Source: Gammaproteobacteria bacterium
GTDB taxonomy: Bacteria > Pseudomonadota > Gammaproteobacteria > DSM-16500
Reading direction: 5' to 3'
Length of the DNA stretch: 64,000 nt
Assembly (NCBI GenBank): GCA_021324335.1
Contig: JAJPJH010000028.1
Location: 19,535-83,534 of the forward strand
This document shows, piece by piece, positions 26,571-34,243 of this stretch. The translations under genes were made by a program, and so were the position numbers. The notes under the pieces are model-generated. The model was not told the origin of the DNA. It did no database searches and was given only the letters and a program-made list of their open reading frames with translations. The stretch's first letter is position 1, and each line of letters opens with the position of its first letter.

Positions 26571-27970
26571 TAAGCATTCTTACTCATGAAACCGCGAAAA
26601 ATAGTTAAAAAAATAATTTTCAAATCAAATAACAACGACCAGTTTTCAATATAAAAAAGATCGTATTCAATTCGCTTTTCCAAACTGGTATTACCGCGCC
26701 AGCCATTCACTTGAGCCCAACCAGTGATACCCGCTTTCACTAAATGTTTCTGCATGTAACGCGGTATTTCTTCTTTGAATTGTTCCACAAAAAAGAGACG
26801 TTCCGGACGGGGGCCGACAATCGACATATCGCCCCGTAAGACGTTAATGAATTGGGGTAATTCATCTAAACTGGTGCGGCGCAAAAAGGCTCCTACTTTA
26901 GTCGCTCGCATTTCGCCTGGCTTAGCCCATACGGGTCCAGTTTTGGATTCAGCATCCACCGGCATCGTGCGGAATTTTAGCATTTCGAATTCAGTGCCAT
27001 TCCAACCTACTCGCTTTTGTCGATAAAAAATGGGGCCAGGTGAACTCATTTTGACGGCGATGGCGATGAGCAGGAAGAGAGGTGAAATCGTTAATAAAAT
27101 AAGACTGGCTAAAAGGCGGTCTTCGATAGCTTTCAATAGGCGATTCATGCCGACCATAGGGGTCGTACAGATGTTTAGAATGGGGAAGCCAGCTAATTCT
27201 GCAATAGAATAATGAGTGAAATTTAAGCCTAACAGGTCAAGTGCAAAGCGAATGGTAATCGCTTGGTGGCGTAATTGATATAATACCTCTTTGGCACGTG
27301 CTTCTTCCCGTAAGGGATAGGCTAACCAGATTTCATCAATACCGTGAGGGGTGCTGGCCAAATAATCCGGAATATTGTCAGGCGTTTTGGAGACAGGAAT
27401 GCCGCCAATGGCTTGAGGTTTAGTCTCGGGCATGTCGTCAAATATCGTTACGACACGAAAGCCAGTCCACAAAGATTGCTGGACTGTCTCAATTAATTTG
27501 ATGCCTACTTCACTCACGCCAATCACCAAAATACGCCGCTCATTCCAGCCATAAAGCCGCATGATACGTAGAAATAGGAGTAAACAGATTCGACATGAAA
27601 CGAGGAAGAAAGCTGCGAGTAAACCCCACCAGCCAAACCATTCTCGGGAATAAGTTTCGCCTGTTTTAGTAATAAAGGCAGCACCGGCTAAGAGCATAAA
27701 GGCAACAAATAGGGCTTGGATAAGTCCGCTGATATAGCTCCAAAACGATTTTGTACGAGTCGAGCCATATAATTCAAAAAACTGAAAAACGATCGCAGTT
27801 AAGGGGGCGGCTAATATCAAAGCTGAAAGATAATGGTTAGAAGGAGAAAAGCTGCCAAATTTATAGAAATAAGCCGCTAAGCCAGCCGCTAAGACAGCAC
27901 ACACATCAAAGCAACGAAGTAAAAAAATCACTAATTGAAAATATTCTTTTAACAACCCGCGCGGTAGCAT
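26567..27970 (-). CDS. Undecaprenyl-phosphate glucose/hexose phosphotransferase, WcaJ-like
   Basis: Starts glycan synthesis by placing a sugar 1-phosphate on undecaprenyl phosphate. Four N-terminal membrane helices (to about 125) and a Rossmann-like CoA-binding-like domain (about 135-255) precede the catalytic sugar transferase domain. The latter has SSPGPIFYRQKRVGWNG, MLKFRTM and SLDELPQFINVLRGDMSIVG with PRPE, all diagnostic. ATG 27970 gives 467 aa; the frame is open to 27988 and either start overlaps the end of galE. It forms an operon with galE. Confidence 0.94.
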   Translation of the reverse strand: MLPRGLLKEYFQLVIFLLRCFDVCAVLAAGLAAYFYKFGSFSPSNHYLSALILAAPLTAIVFQFFELYGSTRTKSFWSYISGLIQALFVAFMLLAGAAFITKTGETYSREWFGWWGLLAAFFLVSCRICLLLFLRIMRLYGWNERRILVIGVSEVGIKLIETVQQSLWTGFRVVTIFDDMPETKPQAIGGIPVSKTPDNIPDYLASTPHGIDEIWLAYPLREEARAKEVLYQLRHQAITIRFALDLLGLNFTHYSIAELAGFPILNICTTPMVGMNRLLKAIEDRLLASLILLTISPLFLLIAIAVKMSSPGPIFYRQKRVGWNGTEFEMLKFRTMPVDAESKTGPVWAKPGEMRATKVGAFLRRTSLDELPQFINVLRGDMSIVGPRPERLFFVEQFKEEIPRYMQKHLVKAGITGWAQVNGWRGNTSLEKRIEYDLFYIENWSLLFDLKIIFLTIFRGFMSKNAY

Positions 27971-28938
27971 TGTTTCTCCCACTTCCAAGCATGTTCAATA
28001 ATGGTGGCAAGCTCAGGATAACGCGGCTTCCAACCTAATTCCTGTTGAATTAAACGAGAATCCGCTACTAATTTGGCAGGATCCCCTGGGCGACGGGCGG
28101 AATCTATCACCTGAATGGCCTGCCCTGTGACTTGCCTGGCAGTATCGATCACTTGCTGGACCGAATACCCTTGACCATTACCTAAATTATACTGCCGACT
28201 GCTTCCGCCAGCGAGTAGGTGTTGCATTGCTAATAAGTGGGCATCGCATAAGTCCATGATGTGGATGTAATCGCGGATACAAGTACCATCTAAGGTAGGG
28301 TAATCGCGACCGTAGACTTCCATGTGAGGACGTTGGCCCAAGGCAGTTTGCAAGGCAATAGGAATCAAATGACTGGCATTAGCAGTGCGGTAGCCGGTAC
28401 GACCTGCTGGATCTGCGCCTGCAGCATTAAAATAGCGTAAGCAAACGGACTTGATGCCGTAGGCAGTATCGAGGTCCTGTAGCAATTGTTCACACATTAA
28501 TTTGGAAGCGCCGTAGGGATTGAGAGGTTGTTTAGGGTGATTTTCATCGGCTGGGGTGTAATGCGGTTCACCGAAAATAGCGGCGGTAGAGGAAAAAATA
28601 AAATGGTTTATGCCATGTTGTTTCATGGTATGGAGTAAAGTGAGCGTATTGAAGAAATTATTTTGATAATATTTTTCTGGTTTTTTGACCGACTCTCCTA
28701 CTTCGATAAAGGCTGCAAAATGCATGACGATATCAAATTGGGTGGCTCTAAGTAGTTGATTTAACTTATCTGCATCCCCAATGCTGAAGCGGTGTAAGGG
28801 AACGCCTGGCGGCATGAACGATTCCATGCCTGTAGATAAATCATCTACCACCACGGGATGGTAGCCTGCTTCGAGTAGCTTTAACACCATATGAGAGCCA
28901 ATATAGCCAGCTCCGCCAGTGATGAGGATGTTAGTCAA
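27949..28938 (-). CDS. galE: UDP-glucose 4-epimerase
   Basis: Interconverts UDP-glucose and UDP-galactose (possibly also the GlcNAc forms). Extended SDR of 329 aa with GGAGYIGSHM at the N-terminus, the Ser/Thr region HFIFSSTAAIFGEP and the catalytic YGASK (about 143-147). The C-terminal motifs RRPGDPAKLVADS and GWKPRY are typical of GalE. The gene precedes and overlaps the wcaJ-like gene, pairing sugar supply with glycan initiation. Confidence 0.96.
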   Translation of the reverse strand: MTNILITGGAGYIGSHMVLKLLEAGYHPVVVDDLSTGMESFMPPGVPLHRFSIGDADKLNQLLRATQFDIVMHFAAFIEVGESVKKPEKYYQNNFFNTLTLLHTMKQHGINHFIFSSTAAIFGEPHYTPADENHPKQPLNPYGASKLMCEQLLQDLDTAYGIKSVCLRYFNAAGADPAGRTGYRTANASHLIPIALQTALGQRPHMEVYGRDYPTLDGTCIRDYIHIMDLCDAHLLAMQHLLAGGSSRQYNLGNGQGYSVQQVIDTARQVTGQAIQVIDSARRPGDPAKLVADSRLIQQELGWKPRYPELATIIEHAWKWEKQCYRAGC

Positions 28939-28969
28939 AGGGATTTCTCCTGCCAGTAAATCTCTTTAG

Positions 28970-29149
28970 GGGGCTAATCATACACTATTATTTGAGGAAA
29001 AATTAGGTGGTTGGGATGAGTTTGTAATATTGAATTTTCATCGTCCTACACGCGCCGAGGCATCTAATAAGCTTAAAGAACTTCGTAAACATGCACGTAT
29101 CGGCAATGTCATTTCACCCATAGATGAAGAGTGGGATGTCGAAAAATGA
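28970..29149 (+). pseudogene. Remnant of an antitoxin, N-terminus lost
   Basis: A frame open from 28970 to a TGA at 29147-29149 ends in NVISPIDEEWDVEK, which looks like the C-terminal end of antitoxins paired with PIN toxins. The frame has no ATG or plausible start; a TAG stands at 28967. The stop overlaps the next start (ATGA), the normal coupling of such modules. Only about 50 residues remain, so it is a relic next to the galE promoter. Confidence 0.55.
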
Positions 29150-29310
29150 TTATCCTTGACACATGCGCCATTATTTATGATGCATTAAACCCTAAACAAC
29201 TTAGTAAAGCAGCAAAGCATTGTATTGAACAATATGAAAAAGAAAATGCACTTTACAAGGAAAACCCGACGCACCGTGATTTTCTACGGTATTTTTTTGA
29301 TTTAATTTAA
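29146..29310 (+). pseudogene. Truncated PIN-domain (VapC-like) toxin
   Basis: The frame of 54 aa begins MIILDTCAIIYDALNP, the first strand and catalytic Asp of PIN-domain ribonucleases, followed by KQLSKAAKHCIEQYEKEN. After about residue 36 similarity ends and the frame closes at 29308-29310; intact VapC proteins are about 130 aa with three further acidic residues. It is therefore non-functional. One copy of the ACCGTR-N6-TACGGT dyad lies at the decayed 3' end. Confidence 0.6.
29273..29290. repeat. 18-bp dyad, copy 1 (ACCGTG-N6-TACGGT)
   Basis: ACCGTG-ATTTTC-TACGGT, one mismatch between arms, followed by ATTTTTTT. It lies 120 bp before the -35 box of the first PAS-LuxR gene. Same 6-6-6 geometry as the four other copies; the T-run makes a terminator reading possible for this copy. 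Confidence 0.6.
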
Positions 29311-29410
29311 CACAGAATATCGCCTTTTGATTGTGCTTAGATCTAAGTAATAAGCGTGTTACGTTGAAAATATTTTCCTTAAAACAATAGGTTATATTAA
29401 AGCAAAAAAA

Positions 29411-29439
29411 TTGCATGATATACAGCTTATAGGTATAAT
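29411..29439 (+). promoter_or_regulatory. Sigma-70 promoter of the LuxR-SemiSWEET-LuxR operon
   Basis: TTGCAT (29411-29416), 17-bp spacer, TATAAT (29434-29439). It lies 23 bp before the ATG at 29462, so the longer open frame beginning at the TTG inside the -35 box cannot be the translated form. Confidence 0.65.
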
Positions 29440-29461
29440 TGTACAAAATATAAACAAGCAT

Positions 29462-30100
29462 ATGATTATGAACGAGAAGTTTCAGGTTGCATTTGACAGT
29501 CTTTGCCAGCTGCCACATCGCATGCATCTTTATCTTACGGATACAGAGCATAGGATATTACATTTAAATGATTTACAACTATCTATTGTAGAAAAACTGT
29601 GTGGCGCTATAAGTTTAAAGGATTTACAAGGGTTATCTGTTACTGATGTTTATTGCCAAAATTATCCGCATGCAATGCGCATATGCCAGCAAAACGAAAC
29701 TATTTTACAATCTGGTCAACCTCACCAATCAATAGATCATGTGGTTATTCCTAATCACGTAGCTTTAACGTTGCAGACTACAAAATTACCTTATTACGAT
29801 AGTGATGGCAAAATGAGAGGTGTATTTGGCATTTCTTATTACGAACGCGAGATTAATCTTGCAAAAGCAAAAGAATATAATTTAACTGTCCGTGAATTAG
29901 ATTGCATAGATTGGACGTTAATGGATAAAACCGCGAAAGAAATAGCAAACATTTTAAATATTTCGGCTCGCACTATAGAAGATTATCTGAATAATATTAG
30001 ACATAAATTAAATTGCCAAACAAAATTAGAATTAATAAAAAAAGTAAAGAGCATGGATATTATTAAACGTTATTTATTGCCTATTAGTCCAAAGAGATAA
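29462..30100 (+). CDS. PAS-like / LuxR-type transcriptional regulator (1)
   Basis: DNA-binding regulator of 212 aa. An N-terminal PAS-like sensory domain (to about residue 135, ending YYDSDGKMRGVFGISYYE) is followed by a GerE HTH (about 145-205): LTVRELDCIDWTLMDKTAKE then IANILNISARTIEDYLNNI and KLNCQTKLELIKK. There is no autoinducer-synthase gene nearby and no receiver domain, so it is a solo. Start ATG 29462 (or 29468) follows a promoter at 29411-29439. First gene of an operon with a SemiSWEET-like protein and a second regulator. Confidence 0.87.
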   Translation: MIMNEKFQVAFDSLCQLPHRMHLYLTDTEHRILHLNDLQLSIVEKLCGAISLKDLQGLSVTDVYCQNYPHAMRICQQNETILQSGQPHQSIDHVVIPNHVALTLQTTKLPYYDSDGKMRGVFGISYYEREINLAKAKEYNLTVRELDCIDWTLMDKTAKEIANILNISARTIEDYLNNIRHKLNCQTKLELIKKVKSMDIIKRYLLPISPKR

Positions 30101-30103
30101 GTT

Positions 30104-30397
30104 ATGAGTGAGATATTGAGAAACTGGAAAAATTTATCGGAAGTTATTTTTTTTCTTAGCATGGTAGCAAATGCTGCGTTATTCATTCCCCAAGCGATTA
30201 AGCTCTATCAGCTAAAAGATTCCAGAGAAGTATCGCTTATCACTTTTTTAGGATTTATCATCATCCAAGTATTTACCGCTTTGCATGCTTATTTAATTGG
30301 GGACAGATTGTTATTCACGGGAATGTTATTAGCAATGACATCTTGTGGTGCGGTAATTTATCTTGCGGTTTTATATAGGTTACGTAATCGATGGTAA
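30104..30397 (+). CDS. SemiSWEET-like PQ-loop membrane protein
   Basis: A 97-aa, three-helix membrane protein with the PQ-loop motif FIPQAIKLYQLKDSREVSL (about 28-46), the signature of SemiSWEET sugar transporters, which dimerise to form a pore. Length is typical (85-105 aa). It lies 3 bp after one PAS-LuxR gene and overlaps the next by 7 bp, so it is made together with two regulators. A role in moving or sensing a small metabolite for those regulators is inference. Confidence 0.85.
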   Translation: MSEILRNWKNLSEVIFFLSMVANAALFIPQAIKLYQLKDSREVSLITFLGFIIIQVFTALHAYLIGDRLLFTGMLLAMTSCGAVIYLAVLYRLRNRW

Positions 30398-31011
30398 ATT
30401 TAAATGAATTTAATATTACGAGCTTAATTGAATTTCCTTGTCATATTTTTCACAAAGACAAAAAAGGGATATTTCGGGAATGTAATGATTATTTAGCAAA
30501 AGATGCTGGATTTACCAAAGGATCTGACTTGATTGGTCTGACAGATTTTGATTTAAGCTGGAAAAATGAAGCGCCCGTTATGCGGTTGCATGATCAATGT
30601 GTATTGACAGAAAGAAAATCTCTAGCCGTGGTAGAAAAAGGATTAGTTAATGAGGGAACGATAAAAGTATCCAGTTATAAAATGCCTTTATGCTGTAATG
30701 GTAAAATCATTGGGATATTTGGAATAGGATTTGTATATCACCGAAAAGATTCTTTGGTTGGAGCAATCAATTTAACTCAACGACAGATGGATTGTTTGTA
30801 TTACCTGACGACAGGAATGACAGCCAAAGAAATCGCCCAAAGATTAACCTTATCCAAAAGAACTGTTGAGGATTACATTCATACACTTAAATGTAAGCTC
30901 AAGTGTAATAATAAATCAGAACTCATTCAAAAAGCCTTGAGTTATGATTTTATCAGAACAAAATTATTTTTTACCCCTCTTTTATCTCAAATCCAGTTTT
31001 GGTGTAGGTAA
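30391..31011 (+). CDS. PAS-like / LuxR-type transcriptional regulator (2)
   Basis: A 206-aa regulator built like the first: PAS-like domain (about 12-125, with CHIFHKDKKGIFRECNDYLA and GKIIGIFGIGF) and GerE HTH (about 130-190, LTQRQMDCLYYLTTGMTAKE, then KRTVEDYIHTLK). It overlaps the SemiSWEET gene by 7 bp. The two regulators are diverged, so heterodimerisation or different signals are possible. Its 3' end overlaps the convergent small gene by 30 bp. Confidence 0.87.
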   Translation: MVNLNEFNITSLIEFPCHIFHKDKKGIFRECNDYLAKDAGFTKGSDLIGLTDFDLSWKNEAPVMRLHDQCVLTERKSLAVVEKGLVNEGTIKVSSYKMPLCCNGKIIGIFGIGFVYHRKDSLVGAINLTQRQMDCLYYLTTGMTAKEIAQRLTLSKRTVEDYIHTLKCKLKCNNKSELIQKALSYDFIRTKLFFTPLLSQIQFWCR

Positions 31012-31251
31012 TTCAGATTGTTCTAAGTCAGCTTTCTCTTTTTCTGCCAAATCATGAACCACATCATACCCCTCAGGCTCAAATTTTAAAACACCTTCTA
31101 CCTGTGCGCCAGGTTTATGCTCATCAATAAGTTCTCCTAAAAACAAATAAGCATGCTTGTCATCTAAACAAGTGACTTGAACCCAGTCATCTTCTTCAAA
31201 CTCTTTATCCTCCCGTTTGACATTCTCATAAAAAAACTTATCGTCATACAT
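30982..31251 (-). CDS. Small acidic protein of unknown function
   Basis: An 89-aa acidic protein with an N-terminal charged part and a central beta-like region (DDWVQVTCLDDKHAYLFLGE), ending in a Glu/Lys helix. No signal peptide, membrane segment or family recognised. The last 30 bp overlap the end of the convergent LuxR gene. Coding is plausible from composition and a clean start but not certain. Confidence 0.5.
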   Translation of the reverse strand: MYDDKFFYENVKREDKEFEEDDWVQVTCLDDKHAYLFLGELIDEHKPGAQVEGVLKFEPEGYDVVHDLAEKEKADLEQSELPTPKLDLR

Positions 31252-31318
31252 AAAATCCTTAATAGAAATGAAATGTTGAATTTTGGTGAAAGAATAAAAT
31301 TAAGGACATTTAGTAGTT

Positions 31319-31744
31319 TCATATCTTACGAATCTCTTCAAGACTAGTATAATCACCATTTTTGGCGCCAAACCAGGTAGTTTTTAATTCTTTCTCTCTA
31401 TTATCAATTCGATCCATTAAACAATCTCTAATATCACTAAAAGCCCATCTACAATCCGCATCTCGCATTTTAATCCATGCTTTTTGCGCCTCTTTTAATG
31501 CAGCTTGCTGTTTTTTATCTAATTGACTCATGATTTTCTGATAAGTTTCATTCAGTTTATCATCTGAATCAGCAAGCTCTGCATTGCGTGTATCTGTCTC
31601 TGCATTTTCACCTGGGTTAGCATGAGCCTCAGCAATAACCTTAGCAGGATCTGGCCGGTTATCATTCACTATCAATGCCGAAGCAGCAGTAGATATAATC
31701 GGAAGTAAACATGTTAGGATAAAAATAATTATTTTTTTATTCAT
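31319..31744 (-). CDS. LprI/DUF1311-family periplasmic protein
   Basis: From ATG 31744 the 141-aa product has a signal peptide (about 1-24) and a C-terminal LprI domain with LNETYQKIMSQLDKKQQAAL, then EAQKAWIKMRDADC and DCLMDRIDNREKEL. Some LprI members inhibit lysozyme, so protection against host or amoebal lysozyme is possible. It lies 18 bp after the upstream Cys-rich gene on the same strand and is probably co-transcribed with the two secreted Cys-rich paralogues. Confidence 0.82.
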   Translation of the reverse strand: MNKKIIIFILTCLLPIISTAASALIVNDNRPDPAKVIAEAHANPGENAETDTRNAELADSDDKLNETYQKIMSQLDKKQQAALKEAQKAWIKMRDADCRWAFSDIRDCLMDRIDNREKELKTTWFGAKNGDYTSLEEIRKI

Positions 31745-31762
31745 ATAATGCCTCATAGAAAA

Positions 31763-32077
31763 TCAATTACGCCCACTACTTAGCTGAGAACAAACACCCG
31801 TCGAATTTTGTTTAATAAAACAATAGCCATCTGGCCCACAATCAGAATCAGAAGAACATGCAGGCACAAGATGAGGCGTGGGGGAATTATCATGATAGAG
31901 TGGATGGCCAGCTTGATCTCTTTGTATCATACAAATGCCACTGGATCTATTGTCTTCCGGTGCAACACATCGTTTTTCAGATTCACAGTCGTTATCATTA
32001 AAACAGGATGCAGCGAAGGCTGCACCTTGCATGAAAAAAAGAACTGCGAATAACCCTAAGTACTTTGTTTTACCCAT
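31763..32077 (-). CDS. Secreted Cys-rich protein with two four-Cys modules (a)
   Basis: A 104-aa product with signal peptide cleaved near Ala23. The mature part has eight Cys in two copies of C-x5-C-x5-C-x(8-11)-C (CFNDNDCESEKRC... and CSSDSDCGPDGYC...), separated by a short HDNSPTPHLVPA linker. This matches the C-x-SDsDC-x-G-x-C type of small disulphide module found in some secreted bacterial and eukaryotic proteins. Paralogue of the next gene (same order and linker). Export to periplasm or outside is likely; role unknown. Confidence 0.75.
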   Translation of the reverse strand: MGKTKYLGLFAVLFFMQGAAFAASCFNDNDCESEKRCVAPEDNRSSGICMIQRDQAGHPLYHDNSPTPHLVPACSSDSDCGPDGYCFIKQNSTGVCSQLSSGRN

Positions 32078-32097
32078 TATAAAATTACCTTAAATCA

Positions 32098-32409
32098 TTA
32101 ATCAGCGCTTAAATTAGAACAAAAACCATGCAGCGGATCGTTCCTTTTAATACATGTTCCGCCACCGCTGCAATCAGAGTCCCTAAAGCAGCTGGGCACG
32201 ATATGCGGCCGGGAGGCATTATCATGGCCCAAAGGAGAGCCAAATTTATCCGTGAGCACCGTGCAAGTACCCGATACATCCGTTGAACCTTCAGGCATAA
32301 CGCAATGCTGGTCATAGGGACACTCCAAATCCTCGTTACATTCTTTAGCAAAGGCAGCTGTTTGCAATAAAAAAATAGCTGTGAAAATCATGATGAGCTT
32401 TGATTTCAT
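32098..32409 (-). CDS. Secreted Cys-rich protein with two four-Cys modules (b)
   Basis: Paralogue of the gene beside it, 103 aa from ATG 32409. Signal peptide ends near TAAFA; eight Cys again form two C-x5-C-x5-C modules (CNEDLECPYDQHC and CFRDSDCSGGGTC) with the linker HDNASRPHIVPS. The HDN-x(3)-PH-x-VP linker shared by both proteins is a local signature. First gene of a three-gene minus-strand unit with its paralogue and the LprI-like gene. Confidence 0.75.
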   Translation of the reverse strand: MKSKLIMIFTAIFLLQTAAFAKECNEDLECPYDQHCVMPEGSTDVSGTCTVLTDKFGSPLGHDNASRPHIVPSCFRDSDCSGGGTCIKRNDPLHGFCSNLSAD

Positions 32410-32415
32410 TATCAA

Positions 32416-32775
32416 TTTCTCTTGTTAAATACCATAATAGTGGTCCAATTTTATTCAAGAAGCATGAAAAATAATACCGTATTTAACTACGGTTTATTTG
32501 ATTTCTTTTCACAAATAGAATGTTATTTTTTTGTTTAGAAAAATTACAAAATTATGAAAAAATTAAGAAATGGCAAAATAAGTGCCGCGAAACAAAAGAT
32601 AATTTTATTTCGGGAAAAAATCCACAGCGTATCCCTTTTTCTAGCAGCTTTGATATTTTTCATTAAAAAAGGATCTATTTCTGCTTCTTTCTATTTTTTA
32701 ATTTTAATAATTTTGATCAAAAATCTAGCCATGTTACTATTTTTTAATCTTACTAACATTTATTTAGGAGATTTT
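32416..32775. other. Divergent intergenic region before the SPFH gene
   Basis: 360 bp between the Cys-rich operon and the SPFH gene. It holds dyad copy 2 (32476-32493) and otherwise very AT-rich sequence. A frame from ATG 32554 runs into the SPFH gene but has no ribosome site and resembles no SPFH N-terminus, so I treat it as non-coding. Confidence 0.5.
32476..32493. repeat. 18-bp dyad, copy 2 (ACCGTA-N6-TACGGT)
   Basis: ACCGTA-TTTAAC-TACGGT, perfect 6-bp arms. It lies in a divergent promoter region, 66 bp from the Cys-rich gene start and 282 bp from the SPFH start. No gene ends here, which argues against a terminator. Confidence 0.65.
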
Positions 32776-33690
32776 ATGCCAACACTTTACTGGGTTATCA
32801 TAGGGATAACTGCTATCGTAGCCTATATCGTCCTTTTTAAGGGATTTTTTGTGGTCAACCAACAAGAAATTTCAGTGATAGAAAGATTCGGTCGTTTCAA
32901 TCGAATTGCTAATGCAGGGTTAAATATTAAAATTCCTTTTATCGAATGGGTCAGAGGTAACGTGACATTACGGATATGCCAATTAGATGTTAAAGTTGAA
33001 ACAAAGACAAAAGATAATGTCTTTGTAAAAACGATGGTTTCAGTCCAATATCGAGTGAAAGCAGATAAAATTTTTGATGCTTTCTATAAACTTAAAATGC
33101 CTGAAGAACAAATTACTTCCTTTGTTTTTGATGTCGTTCGCGCAGAAGTGCCTAAAATGAATTTAGATGATGTCTTTGAGAAAAAAGATAGTATTGCCAA
33201 TGCTGTCAAGATGGAATTAACGGATACCATGCAAGAATTTGGTTATGAAATTGTCAAAGCATTAGTGACCGATATCGATCCGGATGCGAAAGTGAAAGTA
33301 GCGATGAATGAAATCAATGAACAACAGCGTCTTCGTATTGCTGCACAAGAGAAAGGTGAAGCTGAAAAAATTCTGAAGGTGAAGCAAGCAGAAGCTGAAG
33401 CAGAAAGCATGCGATTACAAGGTGAAGGGGTGGCTAATCAACGTAAAGCAATTATTCAAGGATTAGGTCAATCTATTGATGAATTTCAAAATACTATTCA
33501 TGGTACAACTGCGCCAGATGTGATGAATATGATTTTGATGACACAGTATTATGAAACCCTTAAAGAAATTGGTGCTAAAAATAAAAGTACCAGTATTTTA
33601 ATTCCACATACACCAGGCAACTTAAAAGATATTGCTGCACAATTTCGAGATGGGGTGATTGTTGGGAATTTGAGTAGCCAGAAGAGTTAA
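32776..33690 (+). CDS. SPFH/band 7 (stomatin/QmcA-like) membrane protein
   Basis: Scaffold-type membrane protein of 304 aa. An N-terminal helix (about 3-24) is followed by the SPFH domain (about 25-200; QQEISVIERFGRFNRIANAG) and a helical, Ala/Glu-rich coiled-coil region (about 205-250; KQAEAEAESMRLQGEG). I choose ATG 32776 because of AGGAG 8-12 bases upstream and because the family begins with this membrane anchor. No NfeD-type partner gene adjoins. Likely role in organising membrane domains or protease access; specific role unknown. Confidence 0.9.
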   Translation: MPTLYWVIIGITAIVAYIVLFKGFFVVNQQEISVIERFGRFNRIANAGLNIKIPFIEWVRGNVTLRICQLDVKVETKTKDNVFVKTMVSVQYRVKADKIFDAFYKLKMPEEQITSFVFDVVRAEVPKMNLDDVFEKKDSIANAVKMELTDTMQEFGYEIVKALVTDIDPDAKVKVAMNEINEQQRLRIAAQEKGEAEKILKVKQAEAEAESMRLQGEGVANQRKAIIQGLGQSIDEFQNTIHGTTAPDVMNMILMTQYYETLKEIGAKNKSTSILIPHTPGNLKDIAAQFRDGVIVGNLSSQKS

Positions 33691-33717
33691 TGGCACCAGG
33701 AGTTCATGAGAAAGAAT

Positions 33718-33735
33718 ACCGTATCTTTTTACGGT
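33718..33735. repeat. 18-bp dyad, copy 3 (ACCGTA-N6-TACGGT), extended arms
   Basis: ACCGTA-TCTTTT-TACGGT, with the pairing extended to 9 bp (AATACCGTA / TACGGTATT, 33715-33738). It lies 28 bp after the SPFH stop and 72 bp before the next start. T-rich sequence follows, so a terminator role is possible for this copy. Confidence 0.65.
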
Positions 33736-33806
33736 ATTCAGTTTTGTTTTTCTCACCTATATAATTTACTGTTTAGGCTATATCACGTGAAATGAGGAAA
33801 AATGAA

Positions 33807-34226
33807 ATGAAAAAAATAGCAATAATCGGCTCAATGATAAGTTTGTTAATGGCACACACAGCATTTGCTGAATCAACAGCTTTACTAATTAATAACAGCT
33901 TTAAAAAATTGCCCATCACAGTAGAATATGATTTATGTGATGAGTCTGTTTATCCAGACAAATGTCAAACTTATTCATCAACCATCCCTGCTCCCACTGC
34001 CACTAACATCTCTTATATCGAAGTACCATTAGCAAATGATAAGATGTATGTTTATGTTCATAAAATGACAGAAATAGATGCCCAAGGAAAAACCATCGCT
34101 CAAAGTCAAGTCGACGGTACTTCTTGTGAAATGTATCAAGGTAGCGATGCAATCGCCTTCAATGAATATGGCACTTCACATATTTTTTGTAATAGCTCAT
34201 CTTCGCAAGCTATAGCCATTAAATAA
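33807..34226 (+). CDS. Small secreted protein of unknown function
   Basis: From ATG 33807 the 139-aa product starts with a classical signal peptide (MKKIAIIGSMISLLMAHTAFA). The mature part is beta-rich with four Cys (two pairs: YDLCDESVYPDKC and TSCEMY ... IFCNS), suggesting two disulphides. No family recognised. An in-frame ATG at 33792 lacks a signal-like start; GAGG lies between the two. Monocistronic, between SPFH and a third PAS-LuxR gene. Confidence 0.72.
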   Translation: MKKIAIIGSMISLLMAHTAFAESTALLINNSFKKLPITVEYDLCDESVYPDKCQTYSSTIPAPTATNISYIEVPLANDKMYVYVHKMTEIDAQGKTIAQSQVDGTSCEMYQGSDAIAFNEYGTSHIFCNSSSSQAIAIK

Positions 34227-34243
34227 ATATACTGCAAGGAATA

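Noticed and set aside
29411..29461. Upstream extension of the first PAS-LuxR gene from TTG 29411
   Set aside because: That TTG is the -35 box of a well-spaced promoter (TTGCAT-N17-TATAAT), so the segment is largely untranscribed.
29201..29551. Minus-strand frame of 116 aa
   Set aside because: It crosses the toxin remnant, a promoter and the LuxR start in antisense; no family features.
32554..32775. Upstream extension of the SPFH gene adding 74 residues
   Set aside because: No ribosome site at 32554, composition is Lys/Ile/Leu-rich like translated AT-rich spacer, and AGGAG precedes the ATG at 32776 where SPFH proteins begin.
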